Made by a program: the position numbers and the translations under genes | Notes under the pieces: model-generated | Database searches by the model: none | Told to the model about the DNA's origin: nothing | The model's input: the letters and a program-made list of their open reading frames with translations, nothing else | Part shown: piece by piece, positions 17,021-26,275 of the stretch | Position numbering within the stretch: the first letter of the stretch is position 1 | How the letters are laid out: the number at the start of each line of letters is the position of its first letter | NCBI RefSeq assembly: GCF_014705615.1 | Contig: NZ_JACXJA010000016.1 | Location: 62,001 to 126,000 of the forward strand | Origin: Paenibacillus oceani | GTDB lineage: Bacteria; Bacillota; Bacilli; Paenibacillales; NBRC-103111 | Length of the DNA: 64,000 bases | Direction: 5' to 3'

Positions 17021-18347
17021 CCGGCTGATCTGGCAGTCCGTGCTGCCTTCCCGGCGTGCGGTTGCCGTGCTGCTGGCCGGTGCTGCGGTCATTCCCGCTG
17101 GTTACGTCTGGAGCGGAGGCATGCTCTGGTTTTGGCTCTATAACGGGCTGTTCGCCGCCGTATCGGTCGTCGATCTGGCCACGCTGCCGAAGCGGCGGAA
17201 GCTCTCCGTCCGCCGTGTACTGCCGGATCGGGCCGAGCACAAGCAGCCGTTCGATGTTCGCATCGATGTATCGTTCAGCCACGCTCCGCAGTTTCCGTTA
17301 ACAGTCGAAGTCGCGGACGATCTGCCTCTGACCTTCCGGGAGCATGCTCCGTTGAAGGGACGGTTGGAAGGAGAAGAGCTGCAGCTGTCGTATACGACCG
17401 AAGCGTCGGAACGGGGAGATTATCCGCTGCGCTACATATACGTCAGATATGGCGGCATCATCGGGCTCTGGTACAAGCAGGCGAGGGTGGAGGCGGAGCA
17501 AATCGTGAGCGTCTACCCGGACTTGTCCAATGTCCGCGGGGTGATGGCTTCCTTGCAGGACAGTCTCGTGCTGGACGGCCGCAAGCTGCATCGCAAGACA
17601 GTGTCGGGCATGGAGCTGCACGCGATTAGAGAGTATTCGCCCGATGACGACCCGCGCACGATCAACTGGGCGGCTACGGCGCGGGCGGGACGGATGATGA
17701 CGACGATTCGGCAGCCAGAGAAGGGCAAAATCGTCACGCTGCTGATCGATTGCGGAAGGATTATGACCGTCGAGCTGGACGGCCGGACCGTGCTCGACCG
17801 GTCACTGGAGGCGGCGCTGACCTTGGCGGCCGTCGCATTACGGCAAGGCGATCAGGTCGCAGCGCTCGCGTTCTCTGGCAGCTTGAAAGCGTATGTCCCT
17901 CCCGGGGGTGGAATGGCGCATGTGCAGACGATTCTCGAAGCTTTGTACAATTTGAAGGGAGACTCTGCGGAGACGAATTACGCCCGAGCTTTTGACCACC
18001 TGCTGCGCGTACAGCGCAAGCGAAGCTTGATCGTGCTGTTCTCGGATATGGAAAATTATTTGTTCGAAGAGGAGCTTGCTCCCTATCTGCTGAAACTGCG
18101 GCGGATTCATCCGCTCGTCTTGCTGTCGCTGCAGGACCCGCTTCTGGCCGGATGGGCCGGAAGCGAAATCCGGACGGTGCAGCAAGCTTACGTGAGCAGT
18201 ACGGCTCAGTCGTTCGAGCTGAAACGGAGACGGTTCGCCGCCCGGATGGCCGGGATCGGCGTACCTGTCCTGGATGTAGCCGCCGACAGGCTGGCGCTGG
18301 CGGCGGTAAATCATTATCTGGAACTCAAATCGAGGGAGTCAATCTGA
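16971..18347 (+). CDS. DUF58 domain protein
   Basis: A 458-residue protein with two N-terminal transmembrane helices (about 28-68), then an extracytoplasmic-type beta region, then the DUF58 signature (MELHAIREYSPDDDPRTINWAATAR, about 205-230) leading into a VWA-like domain whose metal site looks partly degenerate (TLLIDCGRIM). GTG 16971 has TTGGAGGGG upstream and lies within the MoxR gene, so translation is coupled. It is the usual partner of MoxR ATPases. Its last 34 bases overlap the convergent SpoIIM-like gene. Confidence 0.9.
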   Translation: MTKPSGKRSRLFRSLVDRLIWQSVLPSRRAVAVLLAGAAVIPAGYVWSGGMLWFWLYNGLFAAVSVVDLATLPKRRKLSVRRVLPDRAEHKQPFDVRIDVSFSHAPQFPLTVEVADDLPLTFREHAPLKGRLEGEELQLSYTTEASERGDYPLRYIYVRYGGIIGLWYKQARVEAEQIVSVYPDLSNVRGVMASLQDSLVLDGRKLHRKTVSGMELHAIREYSPDDDPRTINWAATARAGRMMTTIRQPEKGKIVTLLIDCGRIMTVELDGRTVLDRSLEAALTLAAVALRQGDQVAALAFSGSLKAYVPPGGGMAHVQTILEALYNLKGDSAETNYARAFDHLLRVQRKRSLIVLFSDMENYLFEEELAPYLLKLRRIHPLVLLSLQDPLLAGWAGSEIRTVQQAYVSSTAQSFELKRRRFAARMAGIGVPVLDVAADRLALAAVNHYLELKSRESI

Positions 18348-19294
18348 TTGCGTCTCAGCCTGCCGTAGATGTAATAGGCTGCCAAAGCGAGCAAGGTGAG
18401 CAAGGCGAACGCGTATTTCATCTCGAGGCTGAGGGCCGAAGGGGTAATATATCCTTCAATGATTCCGGCGATGACGAATAAAGGAACGGTTCCGAGCAGC
18501 AGTTGCACGGACTGCTTGGCCGAGCGGAGCAACTGCAGCTTCCACACGTATCGGCCAGGTACGAACATCCGGTACCCCATATACAGGCCGGCGCCGCCGG
18601 CGATAAAGATTGCGGCCAGTTCAATAACGCCGTGAGGCAGGATATAAGCCCAAAATAAATAGGTTTGTCCGGCTTTCCAGTATACGGCTGCGAGCGCGCC
18701 TATGAGGATGCCGTTATAAGCAAGCAGGTAGACGGTCCAGATGCCAAACGTAATGCCGCCGGCGAACGCGAGAATCGCGACCCGAATATTGTTGGTCATG
18801 ATCTGGGTGGACAGGACGGAGTGGGGCGCGTCCTCGAGCCCTTTGCCTGTCTGCGACGGATCGATATGACCGGCGATTTGCTGCGGAAGAAGGGCGTACA
18901 GATTTTGCTCATCCACCAGGACGGAGGCAAATCCGGAGACCCCTCCGAATAGAAATAAGAGGGCGGCCGCAACGATAAACCACTGCCTTTCCCGGATCAG
19001 CCGTATAAAGTAAGTTCCGAAAAACTGTTTCAGCTGTCCGCTGCTTTTATGCTGCTGCCTGTACATCATATGATGGGCGCGGGTGACGAGCTGATTCAAA
19101 TAAGCGGTAAGCTCGCCGCCGGGATCTTCGGTCTGCATCACGGCCAGATGCGAGGAAGCTTGCTTGTACAGAACGGTTAGCCGGTCAATGCTCTCCGCGC
19201 TTACCCGGCCCGGGGATTTGTCGAACAGCTCGATCAGTTCCTCCAGCTGCTTCCAATTCCCGCGGTGACGCAGCAGCTTTCGTTGTAGGTCCAT
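18314..19294 (-). CDS. SpoIIM-family (DUF95) membrane protein
   Basis: A 326-residue membrane protein. A soluble helical N-terminus (about 1-95) precedes five or six transmembrane helices; the central FWAYILPHGVIELAAIFIAGGAGLYMGY segment is the family hallmark. Related genes next to MoxR/DUF58/RDD genes occur in many Firmicutes and Actinobacteria and are distinct from the short SpoIIM that works in engulfment, so a sporulation role should not be assumed. ATG 19294 has AAAGGAAC upstream. It is divergent from the RDD gene. Confidence 0.85.
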   Translation of the reverse strand: MDLQRKLLRHRGNWKQLEELIELFDKSPGRVSAESIDRLTVLYKQASSHLAVMQTEDPGGELTAYLNQLVTRAHHMMYRQQHKSSGQLKQFFGTYFIRLIRERQWFIVAAALLFLFGGVSGFASVLVDEQNLYALLPQQIAGHIDPSQTGKGLEDAPHSVLSTQIMTNNIRVAILAFAGGITFGIWTVYLLAYNGILIGALAAVYWKAGQTYLFWAYILPHGVIELAAIFIAGGAGLYMGYRMFVPGRYVWKLQLLRSAKQSVQLLLGTVPLFVIAGIIEGYITPSALSLEMKYAFALLTLLALAAYYIYGRLRRNQIDSLDLSSR

Positions 19295-19409
19295 ATGTAG
19301 TTCCTTTCGTTCATTCCATTTTTAGAATTCAAAGATGAAATTGTATGCTATAGCAATCCAATACTCTAATGCTACCATATTAAGGCTCCAAAAGGGAGAT
19401 CGAGGCAAC

Positions 19410-20201
19410 ATGAATCAAACGTTTCAAAGGGAAATGGATGTTGTAACCCCCGAGCAGGTCCGTCTAAAATTTCAGACGGCAGGCATTGGCAGCCGTGCGG
19501 GAGCGCAAGCGATCGATATGCTGCTGCTGGGACTCGTTATTTTGCTCGTGTACGCGTTGTTCGGCGAAGTGCTAATCCGGACCGGAGAGAGTCTGCTGAC
19601 GGAATACGCGCTGGCCGGAGCGATCGTCCTTGCCTTCCTGTTGCAGTACGGATATTTTACGGTCAGCGAGTACGTTGCCGGTCGGACGATCGGCAAGCGG
19701 ATCGTCGGCCTTCGGGTGCTGCAGGACAACGGTCAGCCGGTTACGGTATTGTCGTCGCTGATTCGCAACCTGCTTCGGATATTCGACTTTTTGCCTGTGG
19801 GTTACACGCTGGGGGCCATAGTCAGCTTCCTCCATCCTTCCGATAAGCGGCTCGGCGATTTGCTGGCCGGTACGGTGGTCGTTTACGATACGGCAGGAGA
19901 GCGGGGACGACGCAACAAACGGACGAACAAGGTGATCGAGCGCAGAAGAGTGAATCTCCCGGCTTTTACGCTGGATGAGCGTTACAAACGGCTCGTCGGC
20001 CGTGAGGATTGGCTGCTGCTGCGCACGTTTATCGACCGGCTGGAATGGATGGACAGTTACTCGCTGCGGATGCTTGCGCCTCAGATCGTCGCTCATTTTA
20101 CTGCCAAGCTGGAGCTGACGCCGGGCGAATTGCCGGCATTGCCTCCGGAGGACGTGCTTGTCGCTTTGTATGAACAGCTTCGGGAAGACTGGGAGCTGTG
20201 A
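19410..20201 (+). CDS. RDD family membrane protein
   Basis: About 263 residues. The RDD domain covers residues 20-160 with three or four helices: R and D in GIGSRAGAQAIDMLLLG, then GRTIGKRIVGLRVL and the closing SDKRLGDLLAGTVVV. The C-terminal 100 residues are soluble and hydrophilic (ERRRVNLPAFTLDERYKRLVGREDWLLL..), as in RDD proteins linked to SpoIIM-like genes. The frame extends to 19335, but ATG 19410 behind CGAGG fits the domain. The cytoplasmic tail and neighbours suggest it works with the MoxR/DUF58 system. Confidence 0.85.
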   Translation: MNQTFQREMDVVTPEQVRLKFQTAGIGSRAGAQAIDMLLLGLVILLVYALFGEVLIRTGESLLTEYALAGAIVLAFLLQYGYFTVSEYVAGRTIGKRIVGLRVLQDNGQPVTVLSSLIRNLLRIFDFLPVGYTLGAIVSFLHPSDKRLGDLLAGTVVVYDTAGERGRRNKRTNKVIERRRVNLPAFTLDERYKRLVGREDWLLLRTFIDRLEWMDSYSLRMLAPQIVAHFTAKLELTPGELPALPPEDVLVALYEQLREDWEL

Positions 20202-20250
20202 GCCAACAAAATTTCTGCTTGTTGAATAACGGTAAAGAAGCGGGAAAGGA

Positions 20251-20823
20251 GTGAACGGAATCGGACAGCGGAGTAGATTAGGTATCGTAAGTGTTTTGAT
20301 CCTTGCGGCGGCTCTCTGGACTTATTTCGAATGGGTCCGGCCGCCGGTCAATCAGTTGGCGGAGCGGAGTATTCGCGAACAAGATCCGTCCTATCAGGAA
20401 ATGATCCACCTCCAGGCATGGGGGGATCAACTGGTCGTTTATTACCGGACGAACGATAAAGTAACGGCGGTCTTGCTTCACAAGAAGATGCTTGGCTATG
20501 AAATCGCCCAGTATTTATTAAAACACGAATTGAACGAGATGCAGTCCAAAGCCATCAGCTGGAACGGCAACGGAGGAGACGGCAAGGAGAACCCTAATCT
20601 GCTGCACGGGATCGTATACGATCCGGCGGTCACGCAAGTTATTTTGATTAGCGAGCGAAGCAAAGGAGCGACGATTATTAGAAACGGTTCGACAACGATA
20701 TGGTTTTCGTTCCTGGACGATCAGCCCCAATTGCCTATAACGATTCGCGCAACGGATAAAAACGGAAAAACGTTATACGAAACCGGCGTTATGGAGCACT
20801 GGGGCGAACAGAAGCGCCTGTAA
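20251..20823 (+). CDS. Small membrane-anchored protein of unknown function
   Basis: A 190-residue protein with one N-terminal transmembrane helix (LGIVSVLILAAALWTYFEWV, about 10-29) and a beta-rich extracytoplasmic domain. I recognise no family. GTG 20251 overlaps the AAAGGAG ribosome site; the only well-spaced codon is ATC at 20260, eight bases behind it. It lies 49 bases after the RDD gene and 53 before the acyltransferase, and probably shares their transcript. Confidence 0.65.
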   Translation: MNGIGQRSRLGIVSVLILAAALWTYFEWVRPPVNQLAERSIREQDPSYQEMIHLQAWGDQLVVYYRTNDKVTAVLLHKKMLGYEIAQYLLKHELNEMQSKAISWNGNGGDGKENPNLLHGIVYDPAVTQVILISERSKGATIIRNGSTTIWFSFLDDQPQLPITIRATDKNGKTLYETGVMEHWGEQKRL

Positions 20824-20876
20824 GAAACCGAGCAATCGGCGGCGGACGGGGCAGTGGGAGGGAGGAGATTGCCAGC

Positions 20877-22037
20877 TTGAACCGCGACATACGTTTATTC
20901 GATCCGAAATCCATTCGTCAAATACTCTGGCCGTCCACCGAGGACGGGGATTACGCCAGGCGTTACATCGTCTCGTTGCTGGAGCAGCAGGTAGACCGAC
21001 TTATTCCGAATGTGAAAACGGGTCTTCATGCGCTGCAAGTCGGAGATGTCGTACTGCCTGTTACGGTGAACGATAAAGAATACGGAAATTGCTACGTTTG
21101 TTCCCCATACACGCATTATGTGAGCTACGCAAGAGAAGAGCTGTACGTGCTGAACTCCCGATTCGCGCGTATTGCGTTAGGGGGCTTGCTTCACGCCCTG
21201 GGGTTTTTGATGCGGTTCAGCCGGATTAACCGGACGGTCCATATCAATAATTGGCTGTTATCGACCAACCTGTACGATCCGCTTCCGGACAGCGGGGTGG
21301 AGCAAGCCGTCCGTCTCCTGCTCCGCGAATATCCGGGGCATTCGCTGGTTTTCCGCTCGTTAAACCGGACGACGAACGGCCCGCTGATCGATCTACTCGT
21401 GAGGCTCGGTTTCCGGATGGTGCCCAGCCGGCAAGTGTATTTGCTCCATCCGTCTGATCCGGCGGCGACGAATTCCAAAGCCCGCTGGCTGGTGAAGCGG
21501 GATTACGGCCTGCTGGCGAAACACGGATACGAGACGGTCGGTCCGGACAGGCTGACCGAAGCCGATATGCCTCGTCTGGCGGAGCTGTACCGCCTTCTGT
21601 ATCTGGATAAATACTCTACCTACAATCCCCAGTTTGGAGCGCCGTTTCTGGAGCTGGCCTGGAGACAAAAGCTGCTGGAGCTGCACGCCATCCGGCATAT
21701 CGATACGGGCCGGATCGATGCGGTGCTCGGCTTTTATTGCCGCAGCGGCGTGATGACGACTCCGGTGTTCGGTTACGATACGGCCTTGCCCCAGGAGACC
21801 GGACTGTACCGGATGCTATCGGCCGTCTTGATCGGAATCGCCGGACAGAGAGGGCTGCTGCTCCACGAAAGCTCGGGCGCTCCTCAGTTTAAGCGGAATC
21901 GCGGGGCGGTTGCGGATATCGAATACAGCGCCGTCTACGACCGGCATCTGCCAGCCCGTCAACGCATAAGCTGGGCGCTGCTGGACAAGCTGTTGAACGG
22001 CTTCGGCAAGGAACTGCTTCAAAAATATAAGCTGTAG
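20877..22037 (+). CDS. Putative GNAT-fold acyltransferase
   Basis: A 386-residue soluble protein. The central part (GHSLVFRSLNRTTNGPLIDLLVRLGFRMVPSRQVYLL) and the C-terminal part (AVLGFYCRSGVMTTPVFGYDTALPQETGLYRMLSAVL) read like the two halves of a tandem GNAT/FemABX-type fold, although the classic Q-x-x-G-x-G loop is not obvious. TTG 20877 has GGGAGGAGATTGCC upstream. A strong terminator follows. The assignment is tentative; the reaction is unknown. Confidence 0.6.
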   Translation: MNRDIRLFDPKSIRQILWPSTEDGDYARRYIVSLLEQQVDRLIPNVKTGLHALQVGDVVLPVTVNDKEYGNCYVCSPYTHYVSYAREELYVLNSRFARIALGGLLHALGFLMRFSRINRTVHINNWLLSTNLYDPLPDSGVEQAVRLLLREYPGHSLVFRSLNRTTNGPLIDLLVRLGFRMVPSRQVYLLHPSDPAATNSKARWLVKRDYGLLAKHGYETVGPDRLTEADMPRLAELYRLLYLDKYSTYNPQFGAPFLELAWRQKLLELHAIRHIDTGRIDAVLGFYCRSGVMTTPVFGYDTALPQETGLYRMLSAVLIGIAGQRGLLLHESSGAPQFKRNRGAVADIEYSAVYDRHLPARQRISWALLDKLLNGFGKELLQKYKL

Positions 22038-22082
22038 ACAATCGCGATTTGACCATGCGCAGCTGAACACGTTTTGCACGCC

Positions 22083-22130
22083 AAAAGGGCCTCAGCTTCC
22101 ACTATAAAGTGGAGACTGAGGTCCTTTTTC
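22083..22130 (+). terminator. Intrinsic terminator after the acyltransferase gene
   Basis: A long stem pairs AAAAGG.CCTCAG..CCACT with AGTGG..CTGAGG.CCTTTTT. The A4/T5 tracts make it usable from both strands, also ending the convergent 22193 gene. Confidence 0.88.
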
Positions 22131-22192
22131 TCAAGGAAGCGGCTCTGAGCGAGGCTCAATAAATCGCAAAAAACTTGGATGCTGCTCTTTCT

Positions 22193-23353
22193 TCAAGTCC
22201 GGTCAATCGGTTGTTCCGCAGGCTGCTCGTACAGACTGGAGCGGTTTTGGAACCAGTGGAACAGGTGGGTAACGATTACTTTCAGAACGGCATAGCCCGG
22301 AACGGCGAGAATGATTCCCAATATTCCAAACAGTTTGCCGGCGGTCAAAATGACGAAAATAATCGTAATTGGATGGATGTGCAAGTTTTTCCCCATAATT
22401 TGCGGCGATATAAATTTTCCTTCGATCAACTGCACGATCGTCCATACGACGATCATCTTGAGCAGCATAATAGGCGAGGTCACGATCGCTATGATCAGAG
22501 CGGGCGTAATCGCGATTGCCGGTCCCAGATACGGAACGATACTGGTCGAAGCGGCGAAGATGGCGAGGACGAGCGAATAGTCCAGGCCGATAATCAGGTA
22601 ACCGAAATAAAGCAGCACGCCGATGCAGAAGCTCACGATGATCTGGCCCCGGATATAGGAACTGATCTGATTGTTCATCTCGGTCATCACCGTGTACGTC
22701 TGACCGCGTAGGGAGGTCGGCACGAACTTAAGGATAAATTGCGGCAGCTGCTTCCCGTCCTTCAACAAATAAAACAAAATAAACGGAACCGTCACGATGG
22801 CGAGAATTACTTCCGTTACCGCGCCTACAAAGGCGCCGATGCTCGTCCAAGCGTTATTGACGATCGCGGTCAGTCGGCCCGTCATTTTCTCGATATAACT
22901 TACAGCATCAAAGTTGATCGACTGCTGGATTTGTGCGAAGTACCCGCTGCCGATGAGCCGTTCGAATTGGAGCTGCACTTCCCTGCTGTATCTCGGAACG
23001 TTTTGAATCAAGCTCTCGACTTGTCCGCGGATGAACGGAACCACGATAACGAATAAGAGAGTGATGATCCCGATAATAAGCAAATACAGGACGAGGATCG
23101 AATAAACCCGCTTCACTTTTTTGCTTTCCATATAATCGACGATCGGGTTCAGCAAGTAAAAGACGACTCCGGTAAGCAGAAGCGGGAGCAGCACCGACTT
23201 GATCAGCGCGATGAAAGGAAGAAAAATAAAAGAAACTTTCGTAAACACCATAATGTTTAATCCGATGAGCAACAGAACGAGCAGGACCAGGACGAACCGG
23301 TTGTTCAAAAAAAACAGCCTGAACCTGTCGCTCCAGTTGGTTGGACTTTTCAT
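22193..23353 (-). CDS. AI-2E family transporter (PerM-like)
   Basis: About 386 residues with eight predicted transmembrane helices: two pairs near the N-terminus, a soluble helical region with [22 protein letters not shown], then the [26 protein letters not shown] segment and the conserved [29 protein letters not shown]. Family members export signalling molecules or exchange ions; YdgG/TqsA type AI-2 export is only one possibility. The open frame runs to 23503, but ATG 23353 with GGAAGGAT upstream starts the conserved sequence. A promoter lies at 23430-23458. Confidence 0.88.
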   Translation of the reverse strand: MKSPTNWSDRFRLFFLNNRFVLVLLVLLLIGLNIMVFTKVSFIFLPFIALIKSVLLPLLLTGVVFYLLNPIVDYMESKKVKRVYSILVLYLLIIGIITLLFVIVVPFIRGQVESLIQNVPRYSREVQLQFERLIGSGYFAQIQQSINFDAVSYIEKMTGRLTAIVNNAWTSIGAFVGAVTEVILAIVTVPFILFYLLKDGKQLPQFILKFVPTSLRGQTYTVMTEMNNQISSYIRGQIIVSFCIGVLLYFGYLIIGLDYSLVLAIFAASTSIVPYLGPAIAITPALIIAIVTSPIMLLKMIVVWTIVQLIEGKFISPQIMGKNLHIHPITIIFVILTAGKLFGILGIILAVPGYAVLKVIVTHLFHWFQNRSSLYEQPAEQPIDRT

Positions 23354-23429
23354 ATCACCGCATCCTTCCGTAACGAAACCACAGCCGCTATAGCCATGAC
23401 TAGGCCAATTGTGGTACCCGATGAAAATT

Positions 23430-23458
23430 AGCATATCGAACACGAAAAACAGAGTCAA
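23430..23458 (-). promoter_or_regulatory. Promoter of the AI-2E family gene
   Basis: On the minus strand TTGACT (23458-23453), a 17-base spacer and TATGCT (23435-23430). It is about 75 bases before the ATG. The rest of the 23354-23650 gap shows no gene. Confidence 0.6.
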
Positions 23459-23650
23459 GTTTCGCAGGAGAAAGACATGCGATTTTTGAAGAAAAAAGCT
23501 CATACTGATGCCGATTCGGCAGCGTCTGCCAATTCACCGGAATAGAAGCAAGGTGAAAAATCAAAAATTGCTGCCGCTTAAGCCGGTAGGCCATTGATAA
23601 TAAAAGCGATTATCCCGGAAAATGGACCAGTTGCAAATCGACTGCGATTT

Positions 23651-23749
23651 TGTTGACTCCGAACTCAACATGTGCTAGGATGGAAATTGTTGGGGGAGAC
23701 ATGCTTCTACGCCTTAAATGTTGAGTTGAATATCAACTCTAATATAATC
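23651..23749 (+). promoter_or_regulatory. Tandem promoters with repeated GTTGA/TCAAC operators
   Basis: P1: TTGACT (23653-23658), 17 bases, TAGGAT (23676-23681). P2: TTGAGT (23721-23726), 16 bases, TATAAT (23743-23748). TGTTGA-n8-TCAACA (23651-23670) overlaps the -35 of P1, and the perfect palindrome GAGTTGA-ata-TCAACTC (23723-23739) fills the spacer of P2. Two copies of the same GTTGA half-site pair over two promoters is what a dedicated repressor would use. It does not match the Bacillus LexA box. The regulator is not in the window. Confidence 0.7.
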
Positions 23750-23798
23750 CCGCACATCGGGTTTATAGAATAGAATCTAATTGGTGGAGGTAGGCAGG

Positions 23799-26228
23799 AT
23801 GATGGCTAATCAGGACCGGAACATGAACAGCAATGATAGGCAATCGAGCACTCAGGCTGATAGGGAGCGTGTCGAGTTTCACGTAAGATGCGCCATGGAA
23901 GAAGAATCGGCAGCTCTATCAAGGGTGACGCAAAGAAGGATTGAGCAAGCTGCGCTACGCGGACAGAGTTCGATCGGACTGGTCGGCTATGACGGAATCC
24001 ACGCCTTTATCGAAGCGGAAAAAACCGCGACATATTCCGGCATTAAGCCGATATTCGGAATCCGCGCGGCGCTGGGAATCGAATCGGAACGCACCGTTCG
24101 CTGCTGTATCTACGCGAGAAACGAAAGAGGCAAGAGATGCTTATATAAGCTGATCTCGCACTCGAACGGTTTTCATGACGATTCGGGACTGGCCGTATCG
24201 TTGGACTCGCTTCAAGCTGATCGGGGAGATCTTCTCTTGTTAAGCGAACCGGACGATGCGGAACTTCTGGATGCTATCCATCGAGGGACGCAAGTAGAAG
24301 CGGAGGAGTTGGCCCGTAGCTTCGATGTTTTGACGATCGGAGCTTGGCACTCCGACCTTGGAGGCCCGGACGGCCGATGCTATTCCCGTCAAGAATGGGA
24401 GGAGGTCGTCCGCAGCGTCTGGGACTACGGAGAGGGGGCCGGACAACCTGTAATCGCCGTAGATCAGCCCGTCACAGCGCATCAGGATGGGGATTCGCAC
24501 CGCCTCCAGGCCTCCGAAATGATCCGCGAGTTCGGCTATCTGGGTGCGGAGAATGCATACGCTGTCGTCGTTGGCAATACGAGAGAACTGGCCGCCCGGT
24601 TCGAATCCTTCGAGCTGATTCCCGGTGGGCTGTTCCTGCCTAGACTGGAAGCCGAAGACGAGCATATATGTACGCTTAGTTACGACGCGGCCCGGGCCCG
24701 GTACGGCCATTCGATCCCGCAGCCGATTCAGAACCGGCTGGAAAAGGAACTGTCTTTCATCTGCAATTTCGGATTTGCTTCGATCTATCTGATTGCGCGA
24801 AGCGTCGTGAACCGGTCCAAGAGCGACGGGTACCCGGTTCTCCCGCGCGGCTCCGTCGGGTCGTCCCTTGTCGCTTATTTTCTCGGGATTACGGATACGA
24901 ACCCGCTGCCTCCCCACGCTTTGTGCGGAACGTGCCGGCAGATCGAGTGGATTCCGGCAGAGGAAGCGCGAAGCGGCTTTGATGGACCGGACCCGTTATG
25001 CTCCCGGTGCGGGGGAGGAATGTGGGGAGACGGACACAACATTCCATACGAGATGTTCCTCGGATTTCACGGCAATAAAATGCCCGATATCGATCTGAAC
25101 GTAGCCGGTGAGTATCAGAGGCAGGCGCAGTCCGGGGTAAAAGAGCTGCTTGGAGAGAATAACGTCCTTCTGGCGGGAAGAAGCGACGGAACCCCGCATC
25201 CGTCAGGGCTTCTGCTTATTCCGGACGGGATGGCCGCCGAAGATTTTACACCCGTCCGGGACGCCTCAAGCGACGGCAGGCCGGGATGGAGAAAGTCGTA
25301 TTTCGATTACCGGCAACTGGATCATACGGTACACAAATTCGATATTCTGGGTCACGACGGCCCGTCCATGATGAGGCTGCTTCACACCTCTACAGGCATC
25401 GATCCGGAGACGATCCCGATGAACGACAGGCGTGTATTAAGTATGTTCCGCTCTACGGCAGAACTTGGCGTAACCCCCGAGCAGCTCCTTTCTCCGGTGG
25501 CTACATACGGGTTGCCCGAGATGGGGACGCCTGCCGTCCGTAAGATCCTCGAACAAACGAAGCCGGATTCTTTCTCGGAGCTGCTCCAGATATCGGGACT
25601 GACGCACGGAACAGGAGTATGGGAAGGAAACGCCCATGAGCTAATCCGGACAGGAACCTGTTCGCTGCAAACCGCGATCGCTTGCCGGGATGACGTGATG
25701 CTAACACTAATCGCCTATGGGTTGGAGGGCGAAGCCGCATTCAAGATCACGGAAAACGTGCGGAAAGGAAAAGGGATCGCAGAGGCGGAAGCTGCACAGA
25801 TGCGTGCGAAAAACGTTCCGGAATGGTACATCGATTCCTGCTGGAAGATCGGCTATCTGTTCCCGAAAGCTCATGCGGTGTCTTACGTGATGTCCGCAAT
25901 TCGCCATGCGTACTATAAACTGTACAATCCTCTGGAATATTACGCGGCCTATTTTACTGTAAAGCGCCCCGCCTTGGAGATATCCATGTGCCAGAGTGGA
26001 TATGAAGCGATAAGAAGCCTGCTGCTGGAGCTGCCCGAAGCGGAGCCTGGCCGCACCCTGGAGAGTCCTCTACCCAGCAAGCGCATTCTGGAAGTCACGC
26101 TAGAGATGAACGCAAGAGGAATCCGGTTCGTACAGGGGACTTCCGGCGCCGGCGAATGGTTCATTGAAGGAATGAACCGTCGCATACGTATCGGCGTTTC
26201 GGGAACTTTAGAGCAATTGAACGTATAA
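23799..26228 (+). CDS. Compact PolC-like protein (no exonuclease, degenerate PHP, shortened active region)
   Basis: An 809-residue protein colinear with the C-terminal two thirds of Gram-positive DNA polymerase III alpha, PolC (about 1,440 residues). Residues 25-100 are a PHP-like start with the metal HxH motif replaced (FHVRCAM). The exonuclease normally inserted in PHP is absent. Then come PRGSVGSSLVAYF (palm), a CGTC..CSRC zinc module, PDIDLN (Asp430, Asp432), FDILGHDGPS (Asp515), and well-kept LGVTPEQ, SGLTHGTGVW, RKGKG and FPKAHAVSY segments. From memory of PolC, about 40 residues with the GTIGTVADK and TGVKRTTGQHPGG region are missing before SDGTPHPSG, and the C-terminal helix-hairpin-helix part is gone. 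ATG 23799 has GGAGG eight bases upstream. It is likely a regulatory or specialised paralogue. Confidence 0.85.
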   Translation: MMANQDRNMNSNDRQSSTQADRERVEFHVRCAMEEESAALSRVTQRRIEQAALRGQSSIGLVGYDGIHAFIEAEKTATYSGIKPIFGIRAALGIESERTVRCCIYARNERGKRCLYKLISHSNGFHDDSGLAVSLDSLQADRGDLLLLSEPDDAELLDAIHRGTQVEAEELARSFDVLTIGAWHSDLGGPDGRCYSRQEWEEVVRSVWDYGEGAGQPVIAVDQPVTAHQDGDSHRLQASEMIREFGYLGAENAYAVVVGNTRELAARFESFELIPGGLFLPRLEAEDEHICTLSYDAARARYGHSIPQPIQNRLEKELSFICNFGFASIYLIARSVVNRSKSDGYPVLPRGSVGSSLVAYFLGITDTNPLPPHALCGTCRQIEWIPAEEARSGFDGPDPLCSRCGGGMWGDGHNIPYEMFLGFHGNKMPDIDLNVAGEYQRQAQSGVKELLGENNVLLAGRSDGTPHPSGLLLIPDGMAAEDFTPVRDASSDGRPGWRKSYFDYRQLDHTVHKFDILGHDGPSMMRLLHTSTGIDPETIPMNDRRVLSMFRSTAELGVTPEQLLSPVATYGLPEMGTPAVRKILEQTKPDSFSELLQISGLTHGTGVWEGNAHELIRTGTCSLQTAIACRDDVMLTLIAYGLEGEAAFKITENVRKGKGIAEAEAAQMRAKNVPEWYIDSCWKIGYLFPKAHAVSYVMSAIRHAYYKLYNPLEYYAAYFTVKRPALEISMCQSGYEAIRSLLLELPEAEPGRTLESPLPSKRILEVTLEMNARGIRFVQGTSGAGEWFIEGMNRRIRIGVSGTLEQLNV

Positions 26229-26239
26229 TCGCGAAGCAG

Positions 26240-26275
26240 AAGCCGTTTCCTCCCGGAGGGGGAACGGCTTTCCGC
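26240..26275 (+). terminator. Probable terminator after the PolC-like gene
   Basis: AAGCCGTTTCC (26240-26250) pairs with GGAACGGCTT (26261-26270) around a CCC/GGG loop region. The T-run is short (TTTCC), so strength is doubtful. Confidence 0.5.

Noticed and set aside
23400-23594. 64-residue minus-strand frame upstream of the AI-2E gene
   Set aside because: It covers the AI-2E promoter, has no ribosome site and no recognisable family.
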